From: Hyphomicrobiales bacterium
GTDB lineage: Bacteria; Pseudomonadota; Alphaproteobacteria; Rhizobiales; Beijerinckiaceae
Direction: 5' to 3'
Assembly (NCBI GenBank): GCA_930633495.1
Contig: CAKNFJ010000001.1
Span: forward strand, 4,921,001 to 4,985,000
Length of the DNA: 64,000 nucleotides
Positions 34,812-42,641 of the stretch are shown here, piece by piece. A model generated the notes under the pieces. The model saw only the letters and a list, made by a program, of their open reading frames with translations. It made no database searches and was not told the origin of the DNA. Both the position numbers and the translations under genes were made by a program. Each line of letters begins with the position of its first letter. Within the stretch, counting starts at the first letter, position 1.

Positions 34812-35012
34812 TTGAGCGTTGGCAAACCGAAGCGCGCGCATCGCGTGCAGATCGGGCGCATGCCCGCAGAGTTCAGCCGCGGAAACGCCGACCGCTGTGG
34901 CGGCCGCCTGCGCTGGGACGAGGCCAACGAGTTCCGGTTCTTCCGGCCGAAATCCGACGACGCCGATCGCTTCATCCGGATCGCCGAGGAGACTTGCACG
35001 AATGTTCAGGCC
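34812..35012 (+). pseudogene. truncated copy of the preceding unknown gene
   Basis: A frame starting near 34812 contains EANEFRFFRPKSDDADRFIRIAEE, which matches the C-terminal ANEIYFFRPKTDDVDRLIRI block of the gene at 33832. The rest of that gene is absent, and the frame then runs into the operator-like repeats. This is a partial duplication or the remnant of a second copy. Confidence 0.5.
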
Positions 35013-35154
35013 ACGACCTGTCGGAGCCTAAACAGGCTACGACCTGATTGGTGTCTCGTATCGGACGAATTCGCCGCAGCAGGCTACAACCTCCTTAAGG
35101 TTGTGCTGGCAGGCTGCAGGCTGATTATCCTTCAGATATCAGGCTGTAGCCTGA
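35007..35154. repeat. array of CAGGCT-N4-CCTG operator-like repeats
   Basis: Five related 14-bp units lie at 35007 (CAGGCCACGACCTG), 35033 (CAGGCTACGACCTG), 35080 (CAGGCTACAACCTC), 35110 (CAGGCTGCAGGCTG) and 35140 (CAGGCTGTAGCCTG). The last is the core of a perfect 16-bp palindrome (35139-35154) that ends 10 nt before the HTH gene ATG and overlaps its ribosome binding region. Multiple sites leading into a regulator gene suggest cooperative autorepression. Confidence 0.6.
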
Positions 35155-35164
35155 AGGGCTCATG

Positions 35165-35695
35165 ATGAAGCGCGAACCCACGAAAGCCGAATTCGAACAT
35201 GATATTCGCCAGTTGAAACTGGCAGTGGGGTCCTTCGATAGCTTCCTTCCGCCGGAGAAGGGCTTCATTCGAGCCATGAGGGAGTGGCAGGGAGGGAGCG
35301 CAAAGGCCTTCGCGGAGCGTATGGCCATGAAGGTTCAAAGCGTTGCCTCGATCGAAAAATCCGAACAGAAGGGCAAGATCCGACTGGATACGTTGCGGCG
35401 GGCGGCTAACGCTCTGGATTGCACGCTCGTATACACTTTGATTCCAAACAGCGAGATGCCCGCCCGGGCTGAGGCTTCGCTTTCGCCGATGTCGGACAAC
35501 GAGCGTCGGCAAGTCCTGGTGAATGAGCTTCTGCAGCAGCTGACGGCATTTCCGGAGTCGGTGGCTGTCATCGCGGAAAATGCCAATCAACTCCTCGCCC
35601 GGAGCAAAAAGCCCAAGGTGGTCGGCGTGGTCGAGCACGAGGAAACGATTCTTGTTCCTGGCTTGTTGTCGATCAAGAAACCGCAGTCATCCTGA
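35165..35695 (+). CDS. XRE/HTH protein, mobile mystery protein A-like (second copy)
   Basis: The 176-residue protein has a divergent helix-turn-helix (AKAFAERMAMKVQSVASIEKSE) and the diagnostic GKIRLDTLRRAANALDCTLVYTLIP block, also present in the protein at 17779. The C-terminal part is longer and different. AAGGG lies 6 nt before the ATG at 35165; the ATG just upstream at 35162 is too close to it. The Fic-type 'mobile mystery protein B' expected in many such loci is not found downstream. Confidence 0.75.
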   Translation: MKREPTKAEFEHDIRQLKLAVGSFDSFLPPEKGFIRAMREWQGGSAKAFAERMAMKVQSVASIEKSEQKGKIRLDTLRRAANALDCTLVYTLIPNSEMPARAEASLSPMSDNERRQVLVNELLQQLTAFPESVAVIAENANQLLARSKKPKVVGVVEHEETILVPGLLSIKKPQSS

Positions 35696-35743
35696 TCCAG
35701 CCCGGCAAGAAGGCCGTCAACGAATCTGACGCCGGGCTCGGTG

Positions 35744-36151
35744 TCAGCGCTCCCAGTCCGTGACCATCAGGCCCGGCACACGCTCGAACTCGCGTCTGTT
35801 GCCGGTGACGAGAACAAAGCCTCGCCGGCGGGCTTGCGCTGCGATCAAGGTGTCGTAGGCGCCGATCGGTGTTCCGGCCGCTTCAAGCGTAGCGCGGATA
35901 TTGCCAGCTTCGCCGGCATCATCGGCGTCGAACGGCATGATCTCGAAGCCATCCGAGAGGAAAGCATCGAGCACCCGTCCCGACGCTTCGCGGCGGGTGC
36001 TCTTGGCGATGCCATATCTCAGCTCGAAGATCACAACCGACGAGATCATCAGCCGAGTTCCGGCCGTGAGCTCCTGTTGAAGCCTAAGGCCGATGGCCGG
36101 AACCCGGCCATTGAGAGCGTGGACGATGACGTTGGTATCGAGCAGGAACAT
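35744..36151 (-). CDS. vapC: VapC-type PIN toxin
   Basis: VapC toxins are PIN-domain RNases that cleave tRNA or rRNA when free of VapB. The 135-residue protein shows D5 in FLLDTNVIV, a Glu in VIFELRYG, the Asp in IGAYDTLIAAQA and the final VTGNRREFERVPGL motif. It follows vapB by 5 nt. It lies inside the accessory region, where such pairs often stabilise elements. Confidence 0.93.
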   Translation of the reverse strand: MFLLDTNVIVHALNGRVPAIGLRLQQELTAGTRLMISSVVIFELRYGIAKSTRREASGRVLDAFLSDGFEIMPFDADDAGEAGNIRATLEAAGTPIGAYDTLIAAQARRRGFVLVTGNRREFERVPGLMVTDWER

Positions 36152-36156
36152 GCCGG

Positions 36157-36429
36157 TCAGCCGAAATCGATCGTATCGTCCTTCCCTGCCGGCGGATCGT
36201 CCGGCAATCCATCAGTAAGGAAATCGCGTGCTCCCAGCGCATCCAGCCTGGCACGCCAGGCTGCTGCGTCAAATGCCGGCCTTGTGATCGGCTCGAGGAT
36301 CACCTTGTCGCCAACCTTGCTCACCTGCACCTCGGTTCCCTCGAAACGGAACTCCTTCGGAAGGCGGACAGCCTGGCTGCGGCCGTGCATGAAGAGCTTG
36401 GCTGTCGCCGCTTTGCCTTGAGCGCCCAT
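36157..36429 (-). CDS. vapB: VapB-type antitoxin (AbrB/SpoVT fold)
   Basis: The 90-residue antitoxin has an N-terminal swapped-hairpin DNA-binding domain ([25 protein letters not shown]) and a C-terminal toxin-binding tail. ATG 36429 is chosen because GGAGGGG lies 4 nt upstream; the earlier ATG at 36441 has no such site. It should bind the palindrome in front of it and repress the pair. Confidence 0.9.
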   Translation of the reverse strand: MGAQGKAATAKLFMHGRSQAVRLPKEFRFEGTEVQVSKVGDKVILEPITRPAFDAAAWRARLDALGARDFLTDGLPDDPPAGKDDTIDFG

Positions 36430-36446
36430 CAACCCCTCCATTTTTG

Positions 36447-36467
36447 ATATCTACCGTTGATAGATAT
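36447..36467 (-). promoter_or_regulatory. vapBC operator palindrome
   Basis: The inverted repeat ATATCTA-N7-TAGATAT lies 17 nt before the vapB start, as usual for autoregulated toxin-antitoxin operons. Confidence 0.65.
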
Positions 36468-36508
36468 TATTCAGTGTGGGCGTGTCAATATGGCGGGTGG
36501 TTGCCGCT

Positions 36509-36917
36509 TCATGCCAAGCCCCGAAGCGTGGTCTTCTGAGCCTCCACCCAATCCGACGTCAGCTTCGGGAACAGCGGCGGAAGGGCCGTGATCTTTCGTC
36601 TTTCTACTCCGAGCGGACCCAGAATAGACGTCGCGGTTGGCCAGGCGGGCTGTCCCGGCCGATGTCCCACGGCATCGAGAACGCGTCTGGCGCTTGCGGG
36701 AGTGAAGCTCCATGCAGCTTGCGCAGCAATTTCCACCAACGTGACTGCGGTTCTAATGACGACCGCGGTTCGTGCGGGATCATGGGTATGGGTCGACCAA
36801 GGCGTCTCCTTGGCAAGGTAACCGTTCCCCAGCCGCCAAACCTGCCGAACTTCTTCGGCTGCCTTTCGAAGAGACTGGCTCTCGTGGTGGTCGCGGAGAA
36901 TGGCGAGGTGAATGTCG
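36509..36917 (-). pseudogene. metG: methionyl-tRNA synthetase C-terminal fragment
   Basis: About 136 codons on the minus strand encode the anticodon-binding domain of methionyl-tRNA synthetase: LRKAAEEVRQVWRLGNGYLA, ETPWSTHTHDPARTAVVIRT, SARRVLDAVG and ALPPLFPKLTSDW, ending at a TGA. The catalytic two-thirds is absent, and the fragment starts right at the stop codon of the integrase gene. It is a remnant, probably brought or left by recombination; the working metG should be elsewhere. Confidence 0.75.
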
Positions 36918-36922
36918 AGTTC

Positions 36923-39004
36923 TCACATCAACCGGTAAAGAGCCACAGGGCAGCTAGGACGTGTGAAGGTGGGAAAACCGCGCTCCCGCTGAGGCGTAAG
37001 CGGGAGTGCGGTCTCCGAGCGATGGCAATCAGTCCTGGTCGCCGAAGCTGGCGGGCGCGGAGCCTTGGAGATCGCCTCAAGGATGCGATCGACATCAATC
37101 GGGATATCGAGGGTGTCGATGGCGGCTTTCAGAGCCTGGAGCGCCTGGCCCTTGTTGTAGACCTTGAAGGTCGACTTCCGTGCTGCACTGCTGTGGCCCA
37201 CCAGCTCTTCCGCATGCGGGATTGTGACCCCGGCGCGATAGAGCAGCGTGCAGACGCTGTGACGGAAGGCATGGAAATCGAGCTCACTGGGGAAGCCGGC
37301 GGCCGTCTTGAAATCCGAGAAGCGTCGACCTGGAGCCGCTCCCCAAGAGTTCTGCTGGTTCGCTGCGGTGATCTCCGGAAACAGACGCTCATCCGGATTT
37401 CGCCCTTCGACCCGCGCCGACAGAAAGCCCAAGCGAAGCAGATTGTTGTGCAGCGGCACGAACCGGCGACTTGGCCTGTCCTTGCGCTTGTCCCCCTTCA
37501 ACTTGAGGGTCTTGTCGGTCTTCAGATCGAAGTACCAGATGCCCGTCTCCTCGTCGCGCACGACATGGCGTACGCGGAGCTGGAAGATCTCTTCGCGCCG
37601 CATCCCGTGATGGGCTGCGATGATCACGCCCCACCAGAGCGGCGTCCGCGGGATGCAGGTACCGATCGTCAGCCGATCGCGCGACGACCGACAGCCAACG
37701 AAGAATGGCAGGCCAAACAGCTTTTCTTGCTGTTCCAGCTCCCACATGTCGCGGGCGCCCTTTTCGCGAATGAGCGAACCTTCTTCCTCGTCATCGTTCG
37801 TATCGACGGGCAGAAAGAGGCCCTTCGTCGGCGTCGCCGTTCCCGCGGGGACGGCGCCATTGTCGATGCCGTATTCCCAGAGCAGGTTGAAGAGGGAGAG
37901 ATGCCGGTTGATGGTCTTTCCCTTCAGTTTCGGGATCTTCTCATCGTGGGGCTTGCCCTGGTCGAGGGACTTCGCCAGCCCGATGACGTGCGTGAAGGAG
38001 CTCCCGTCCTTCAGCATCCGTCCGAACTCGCCGCGGATGTACTGGGATGGCAGCTTCTGCAGCTGCCTGATCAGATTTGCGATATGCGGCCGGGTGATCT
38101 GATCGATGGGAACGTCACCGAAGAACTCGATCAACAGCTTGTAGGTGCTCGTGCCCTGGATCGCCTGGGCTTTGTCGATCCGCTTCTTCTCCACGGCATC
38201 GCTCAGGAAGATCGGCCAGATCTGGGAGAGGCGAAGCCCTTTCCAGCTCGGCACCACCACGGCGGAAGAAATCGCATCCGCAGTCGAAACATCGACCATC
38301 TCTCCCCGGGCCTGGATCGTCCCGGTCCCCGCAAGTTCTTCCCCGATCACCCAGGAGATTGGCATCCGGTCCTGCACGCGCTCGCCGGGCTTTGCCGAAC
38401 GCAGGCTGGCCTGGATCTGGGCTGGCGTCAGCGGGCAGTCCGCCGGCGGCGTGACGTCTCCCTCCCAGGAGATCGCGACGGAGGTGTCATCGCTCGAAGG
38501 CAGCGTCGCATACATGTCGGCAAAGCCTTCGGCGGCATGAATGCGGGCACGGGTCAGCGCATTCGTAACAAGGGTGCTGCGGATCTCATCGGCGCAGTGG
38601 TCGGGCGAGATCGCACCCTCGCGCATCGCTTGGCGAAGAAAGGTCGCCAGGCCGACCATCTTGTCGTGCTGGTCGGTCGCCGTTTCGATAGGGTGGGCAG
38701 GCTGGCCGGCGGCGACGCGTCCGAGGACCTCATCCTCATGCCTGGTCCAGGTCGCGCTTGCGATGCTGGCCTCCGCCAGGGCGCGGACTGCCTCTCGCGT
38801 CATGGCCGGGTTCGCGCGGATCGTCATGAACAGCGTCTCCGTTGCCTGCCACAGGGCCGATGCCATGCGCCGGGCTTCTCCGGGGGTGGCCCGGCCCAGG
38901 GACCTGACGATCTCGGTGGCGTTGAGTCTGATTCGCAGGTCTTGGGGAATCTTCCGACGAAACAGGGAAATTGCACCCCGCTTCCGAGAACATTGAACGA
39001 ACAT
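36923..39004 (-). CDS. int: tyrosine recombinase (integrase) of a tRNA-Gln element
   Basis: The 693-residue protein has an N-terminal arm-binding region (SLFRRKIPQDLRIRL), a SAM-like core-binding domain and a C-terminal catalytic domain. The catalytic residues are seen: Arg of HHGMRREEIF (around 500), HAFRH (around 605), His of ELVGHSS and the nucleophile Tyr of FKVYNKG (around 640). It appears intact. Its start is 153 nt from the 3' end of tRNA-Gln, the classic position for an integrase that uses the tRNA 3' end as attachment site. Longer than most phage integrases (about 400), it resembles the large integrases of genomic islands. Confidence 0.92.
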   Translation of the reverse strand: MFVQCSRKRGAISLFRRKIPQDLRIRLNATEIVRSLGRATPGEARRMASALWQATETLFMTIRANPAMTREAVRALAEASIASATWTRHEDEVLGRVAAGQPAHPIETATDQHDKMVGLATFLRQAMREGAISPDHCADEIRSTLVTNALTRARIHAAEGFADMYATLPSSDDTSVAISWEGDVTPPADCPLTPAQIQASLRSAKPGERVQDRMPISWVIGEELAGTGTIQARGEMVDVSTADAISSAVVVPSWKGLRLSQIWPIFLSDAVEKKRIDKAQAIQGTSTYKLLIEFFGDVPIDQITRPHIANLIRQLQKLPSQYIRGEFGRMLKDGSSFTHVIGLAKSLDQGKPHDEKIPKLKGKTINRHLSLFNLLWEYGIDNGAVPAGTATPTKGLFLPVDTNDDEEEGSLIREKGARDMWELEQQEKLFGLPFFVGCRSSRDRLTIGTCIPRTPLWWGVIIAAHHGMRREEIFQLRVRHVVRDEETGIWYFDLKTDKTLKLKGDKRKDRPSRRFVPLHNNLLRLGFLSARVEGRNPDERLFPEITAANQQNSWGAAPGRRFSDFKTAAGFPSELDFHAFRHSVCTLLYRAGVTIPHAEELVGHSSAARKSTFKVYNKGQALQALKAAIDTLDIPIDVDRILEAISKAPRPPASATRTDCHRSETALPLTPQRERGFPTFTRPSCPVALYRLM

Positions 39005-39039
39005 GGTTAAGCGGCCCAGACTGGCGCGGAGCGAGTACA

Positions 39040-39060
39040 GTGGACCTGTCTGGTGGACCT
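39040..39060. repeat. direct repeat between integrase and tRNA
   Basis: GTGGACCT occurs at 39040-39047 and again at 39053-39060, 13 bp apart, in the presumed attachment region. Such repeats can be arm-type integrase or excisionase sites; this is suggestive only. Confidence 0.3.
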
Positions 39061-39156
39061 ATGCGCCTTGAGGGCACCGAACAGGCGCGCAAAAAGCTCA
39101 AGGAAATCAGCGAATGTCTGAGAGTCTTATGCCATTTGTCTCGGGGAAAGAGACGA

Positions 39157-39230
39157 TGGCTGGGGGACTAGGATTCGAACCTAGACAACCAGAGTCAGAG
39201 TCTGGGGTCCTACCGTTAGACGATCCCCCA
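39157..39230 (-). tRNA. tRNA-Gln (anticodon CUG)
   Basis: The 74-nt minus-strand gene folds as a full cloverleaf. The acceptor is TGGGGGA paired with TCCCCCA, followed by G and encoded CCA. The anticodon stem CCAGA/TCTGG carries the loop CTCTGAC, giving anticodon CTG, and the T arm contains GGTTCGAATCC. It decodes CAG as glutamine. It is intact, which fits an element that restores the 3' end on integration. Confidence 0.96.
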
Positions 39231-39566
39231 ACGGCCAAGGCGCTCAATGGCGCGCCGCGTTGGTGAGCCGGGGTCTAATCAATGACGTCCGGCTTGGCAA
39301 GAGCAGATTTCGCGACAATCGCGAAACCCGGTGCAGAAAAATTCCGCCGCTCCCGCCGGCTTGCTCCACCTCAGGCGAGGGTGCCGAAGCCCCGGACGTC
39401 GGTGCGCTGCGGCCGGTTTCGGCGCCATGGAGCCGGGAGACTGCAGGCGAGCTCTCCGCTGTGCCGGTTGGGTTCCTGCGCACTGGCTGATCGGATGAGC
39501 GGCCTCTCGCATGGGCGAGGGCGCGCTTGCCGGGAGAGTGCGCTATTATGCGCGTAGGTCCCGGCC
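39231..39566. other. intergenic region upstream of tRNA-Gln
   Basis: It must hold the tRNA promoter. The only structure I see is an 8-bp perfect inverted repeat with arm TTTCGCGA and loop CAA at 39308-39326. No convincing gene is present. Confidence 0.4.
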
Positions 39567-40115
39567 TCAGGTCGTTGCCGGTGCGGTGCTTTCGCTCGCG
39601 ATCAAATGGTCCGCCAGATGGATCGCCTGGTCGGCTCCTGTCGCAAGGCGGCGCATGATCTGGCCGAGATATTCGAAATCGGCCCGGTCGAGCGGGGCGA
39701 ACAGGGCATCGTTCACCGGGCGCTGCAGGGTGGCCAGCCGCTCCAGCTTCTCGAAGCCGCGTGCGGTCACGGTGAGATTGACCCGGCGCTTGTCGCTGGA
39801 ATGCGGGTCCTTCGCGATCAGGCCCTGCTTGACCAACTTGTTGACCTCGATGGTGACGAAAGCGCCGCTGAGATGGAGCCGCTCCGCAACCTGCGCCACG
39901 CCCATCTCGCTCTCCGGAGCGGCGAGGCTGACCGCGATCAGGATCAGATATTGCGGTGGCGTCAGGCCGATATAGCCGGCGAACCGCGCGCGCGCATCGT
40001 CCAGCCGGCTTCCGAACGCGAACAGATTGTGGAGCAGGTCGCGAAACCGTGCGTCGCCGTCGCGGTCCAGAAGCTCGGGCTTCGCGACGGTCCGCCGTCT
40101 GTCCTCTTTCGGCAT
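39567..40115 (-). CDS. MarR family regulator
   Basis: The 182-residue protein has the MarR winged helix (about 75-140: MGVAQVAERLHLSGAFVTIEVNKLVKQGLI then DKRRVNLTVTARG) between dimerisation helices. MarR proteins usually repress a divergent catabolic operon and release DNA on binding an aromatic ligand. It is divergent from the HpaC/HpaB genes with a palindrome between, so it likely controls them. Confidence 0.9.
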   Translation of the reverse strand: MPKEDRRRTVAKPELLDRDGDARFRDLLHNLFAFGSRLDDARARFAGYIGLTPPQYLILIAVSLAAPESEMGVAQVAERLHLSGAFVTIEVNKLVKQGLIAKDPHSSDKRRVNLTVTARGFEKLERLATLQRPVNDALFAPLDRADFEYLGQIMRRLATGADQAIHLADHLIASESTAPATT

Positions 40116-40150
40116 GACGCTTCCTTCTCCAGTGTGTTGACTAACTTAGA

Positions 40151-40169
40151 TAGCTTTGCTACAAAGCTA
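40151..40169. promoter_or_regulatory. MarR operator candidate
   Basis: The perfect 8-bp inverted repeat TAGCTTTG-CTA-CAAAGCTA lies in an AT-rich stretch between the divergent MarR and flavin reductase genes, 36 nt from the MarR start. Size and place suit a MarR dimer site. Confidence 0.65.
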
Positions 40170-40210
40170 AATAACAAATATATTATAACGTGCCAACGCC
40201 GGAGGGGAAG

Positions 40211-40729
40211 ATGGACGCCAGGGCCTTCAGACAATCCTTGGGAGAGTTCGCGACGGGCGTGGCAGTCATCACCGCGCAAGGCAGCGGCGAGGAGCTCATC
40301 GGCATGACGATGAGCTCGTTCAATTCCGTCTCGATCGATCCACCGCTGGTTCTGTTCAGCGTCGACCGCAAGGCCAACAGCCTGCCGGCCATGCTCGAAG
40401 CCAAGGGCTTCGCGGTCAACGTGCTGGCGCGGGAGCAGGAGCATATCTCGAACCGGTTCGCCCGGGCGCTGAGCGACAAATGGGCCGAGGTCAAGCGCAC
40501 GGTCGGCCATGCCCAGGCGCCGCTGATCACCGGCGCGCTCGCCCATTTCGAGTGCGAGCCTTACGCCAATTACGACGGAGGCGACCACGTCATCTTCGTG
40601 GTGCGCGTGCTGCGTCACGCCGTGCGCGCCGGCAACCCGGCGCCGCTGGTGTTCTTCCGCGGCCGCTACCGCGACATCGTCGACGAATCCGAGCGCGAGC
40701 CGTCATGGCCGCTGCCGATGCACTACTGA
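40211..40729 (+). CDS. flavin reductase (HpaC-like monooxygenase component)
   Basis: This 172-residue protein belongs to the flavin reductase-like family that supplies FADH2 or FMNH2 to two-component monooxygenases. The FATGVAVITAQ start, GMTMSSFNSVSIDPPLVLFSV and FAVNVLAREQEHISNRFA are typical. ATG 40211 has GGAGGGG 4 nt upstream, so the GTG at 40190 is not needed. It is followed 43 nt later by the HpaB-type oxygenase, its expected partner. Confidence 0.88.
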   Translation: MDARAFRQSLGEFATGVAVITAQGSGEELIGMTMSSFNSVSIDPPLVLFSVDRKANSLPAMLEAKGFAVNVLAREQEHISNRFARALSDKWAEVKRTVGHAQAPLITGALAHFECEPYANYDGGDHVIFVVRVLRHAVRAGNPAPLVFFRGRYRDIVDESEREPSWPLPMHY

Positions 40730-40772
40730 CCACCCCGCCATCGCCCACAACCAGAACGGAGAGGAAGATCCC

Positions 40773-42236
40773 ATGACCAGGACGGGACAGCACCATCTTG
40801 CCAGCTTGCGCGACGGCCGCTCGATCTACATCGACGGCGCGCGTGTCGAGGACGTCACCACCCATCGCGCCTTCCGCAACGTAGCGCGCTCGGTTGCCGG
40901 ATTGTTCGATTTCGCGAATGACCCCTCGCGCCGTGAGCTGATGACCTTCGAGACCGAGGCCGGCGGCCGGGCCAACCGCATCTGGCAGCTACCGACTTCC
41001 TATGCCGACCTCGTCGAACGGCGCCGGGCACTGGAAGCCTGGACCGCGATCCATGGCGGCTTCCTCGGCCGCGCTCCCGACCACGTCGCCTCCTGCATCG
41101 CCGGAATGCGCATGGGGCTGCCGGTGTTCGAGGGGTACGACCCGGCGCGTGCCGCCGCGCTGGAGAGCTATTATCGCCATGCCCGCGACAATGATCTCTA
41201 CCTGACCTACGTCATCATCAATCCGCAGGCAGACCGGTCCAAGAACGCGGCCGAGCAGGCCGATCCCTTCCTGACCGCCGGCGTCGTCGACCGTGACGCC
41301 GAGGGCATCACCGTTCGCGGCGCCAAGATGCTGGCGACAGGCGGCGTGGTCGCGAACGAGGTCTTCGTCACCTCGATCCAGCCGATGCAGCCCGGCGAAG
41401 AGCGCTATGCCGTCTCCTTCGCGATTCCGATGAACACGAAGGGCCTGAAGATGCTCTCGCGCAAGTCGTATGAGGCGCAGGCGGGCTCGATCTTCGACAA
41501 CCCGCTGGCGAGCCGCTACGACGAGAACGACGCCGTGCTGTTCTTCGACGACGTGAAGGTGCCGTGGGACCGCGTCTTCATCGATGGCAGCCTCGAGATG
41601 TGCCAGAAGCAGTTCCACGCGACGCCGGCCCATGTCTACCAGAACTATCAGGCGATGATCCGCCTCAAGGTGAAGCTGCAGTTCCTGATGGGCATCGCCC
41701 ATCGCACCACCCAGACCAACGGCATCACCCAGTTCCCGCAGGTGCGCGAAATCCTCGGCCAGCTCGCGGCGGAGGCCGCGATGGTCGATGCCTTCGTCAA
41801 TGCGATGGAGGCCAAGGGGACCCAAGCCGGCCCGTACTTCGTGCCCGACCGGCACATGCTCTATTCGGCGCAGGTGCTGACCCAGCAGATGTATCCGAAG
41901 ATCCTCAACTCGCTGCGCGAGCTCGCTGGCGGCGGAATGATCATGCTGCCGTCCTCGATCGCGGACTTCGCCAACCCCGAGATCGCGGCGATGATCGAGA
42001 AGACCCAGCAGTCGCCGGCCGCGAACTCGCATGACCGCGTGAAGTTCTACAAGCTGGCCTGGGACGCCGTCGGCTCGGAATTCGGCTCGCGGCATCACCA
42101 GTACGAGATGTTCTATGCGGGGGCGACCTTCGTGACGAAGGGCCACTCCTTCCGCACCTATGACTGGGGCAAGGCCGGCGGCATCGTGCAGTCGATGCTG
42201 GATTCCTACGATCTCGATAGCAAGCCCGCCGCCTGA
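40773..42236 (+). CDS. 4-hydroxyphenylacetate 3-monooxygenase-type oxygenase (HpaB family)
   Basis: The 487-residue protein is an HpaB-family FADH2-dependent hydroxylase (acyl-CoA dehydrogenase fold). It carries the RSVAGLFDFANDP N-terminal block, TYVIINPQADRSK, the FFDDVKVPWDRVF segment and the C-terminal ELAGGGMIMLPS region. Family members hydroxylate phenols such as 4-hydroxyphenylacetate, chlorophenols or heteroaromatics, so the true substrate is open. No ring-cleavage gene follows. Confidence 0.88.
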   Translation: MTRTGQHHLASLRDGRSIYIDGARVEDVTTHRAFRNVARSVAGLFDFANDPSRRELMTFETEAGGRANRIWQLPTSYADLVERRRALEAWTAIHGGFLGRAPDHVASCIAGMRMGLPVFEGYDPARAAALESYYRHARDNDLYLTYVIINPQADRSKNAAEQADPFLTAGVVDRDAEGITVRGAKMLATGGVVANEVFVTSIQPMQPGEERYAVSFAIPMNTKGLKMLSRKSYEAQAGSIFDNPLASRYDENDAVLFFDDVKVPWDRVFIDGSLEMCQKQFHATPAHVYQNYQAMIRLKVKLQFLMGIAHRTTQTNGITQFPQVREILGQLAAEAAMVDAFVNAMEAKGTQAGPYFVPDRHMLYSAQVLTQQMYPKILNSLRELAGGGMIMLPSSIADFANPEIAAMIEKTQQSPAANSHDRVKFYKLAWDAVGSEFGSRHHQYEMFYAGATFVTKGHSFRTYDWGKAGGIVQSMLDSYDLDSKPAA

Positions 42237-42253
42237 GCGCGAAAGGAAAGACC

Positions 42254-42634
42254 ATGCCCGTCAACAAGAAGCACGACGAGTTCTATACGCTCGACATGAC
42301 CAGCGGCTGGGAAGTCCCGGCCGGCTATCCGGCCGGAATCGAGCAGAAGATCCTGTCAGGGGCCCTCGACGAGGTGAACAACCGCGGCACGCGCACGCGC
42401 CTGCTGCGCTTCCAGCCCGGCGTCTACACCACGGCGCCGTTCTCCCATGACTATTGGGAGGAGGTCTATCTGGTGGAGGGTGACCTGACCGTCGGCAACG
42501 ATGCCAACGGGCAGGGCGGCACGGCTTTCCCGCCGCACACCTATGCGGTTCGTCCGCCGCATGCCAAACATGGTCCGTTCAAGTCCGAGGGCGGCTGCCT
42601 GCTCCTCGAAATCCACTACTTCGATCCGGTCTGA
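42254..42634 (+). CDS. cupin-domain protein
   Basis: This 126-residue single cupin has the two conserved motifs in FSHDYWEEVYLVEGDLTVG and PPHAKHGPFKSEGGCLLLE, with His and Glu suited to bind a metal. It starts 17 nt after the oxygenase. It may be a dioxygenase, isomerase or storage-type cupin of the same pathway; the reaction is unknown. Confidence 0.82.
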   Translation: MPVNKKHDEFYTLDMTSGWEVPAGYPAGIEQKILSGALDEVNNRGTRTRLLRFQPGVYTTAPFSHDYWEEVYLVEGDLTVGNDANGQGGTAFPPHTYAVRPPHAKHGPFKSEGGCLLLEIHYFDPV

Positions 42635-42641
42635 TACGCTC

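Noticed and set aside
34721..34999. Minus-strand frame ending in a protein-like tail (ALDYGPKIEKHLRAMV)
   Set aside because: Only the last 35 codons look protein-like; no start, no family, and it overlaps the truncated gene copy on the other strand.
36476..39010. Long plus-strand frame opposite the integrase gene
   Set aside because: The integrase has all catalytic residues on the minus strand; the opposite frame has no recognisable domain and no ribosome site.
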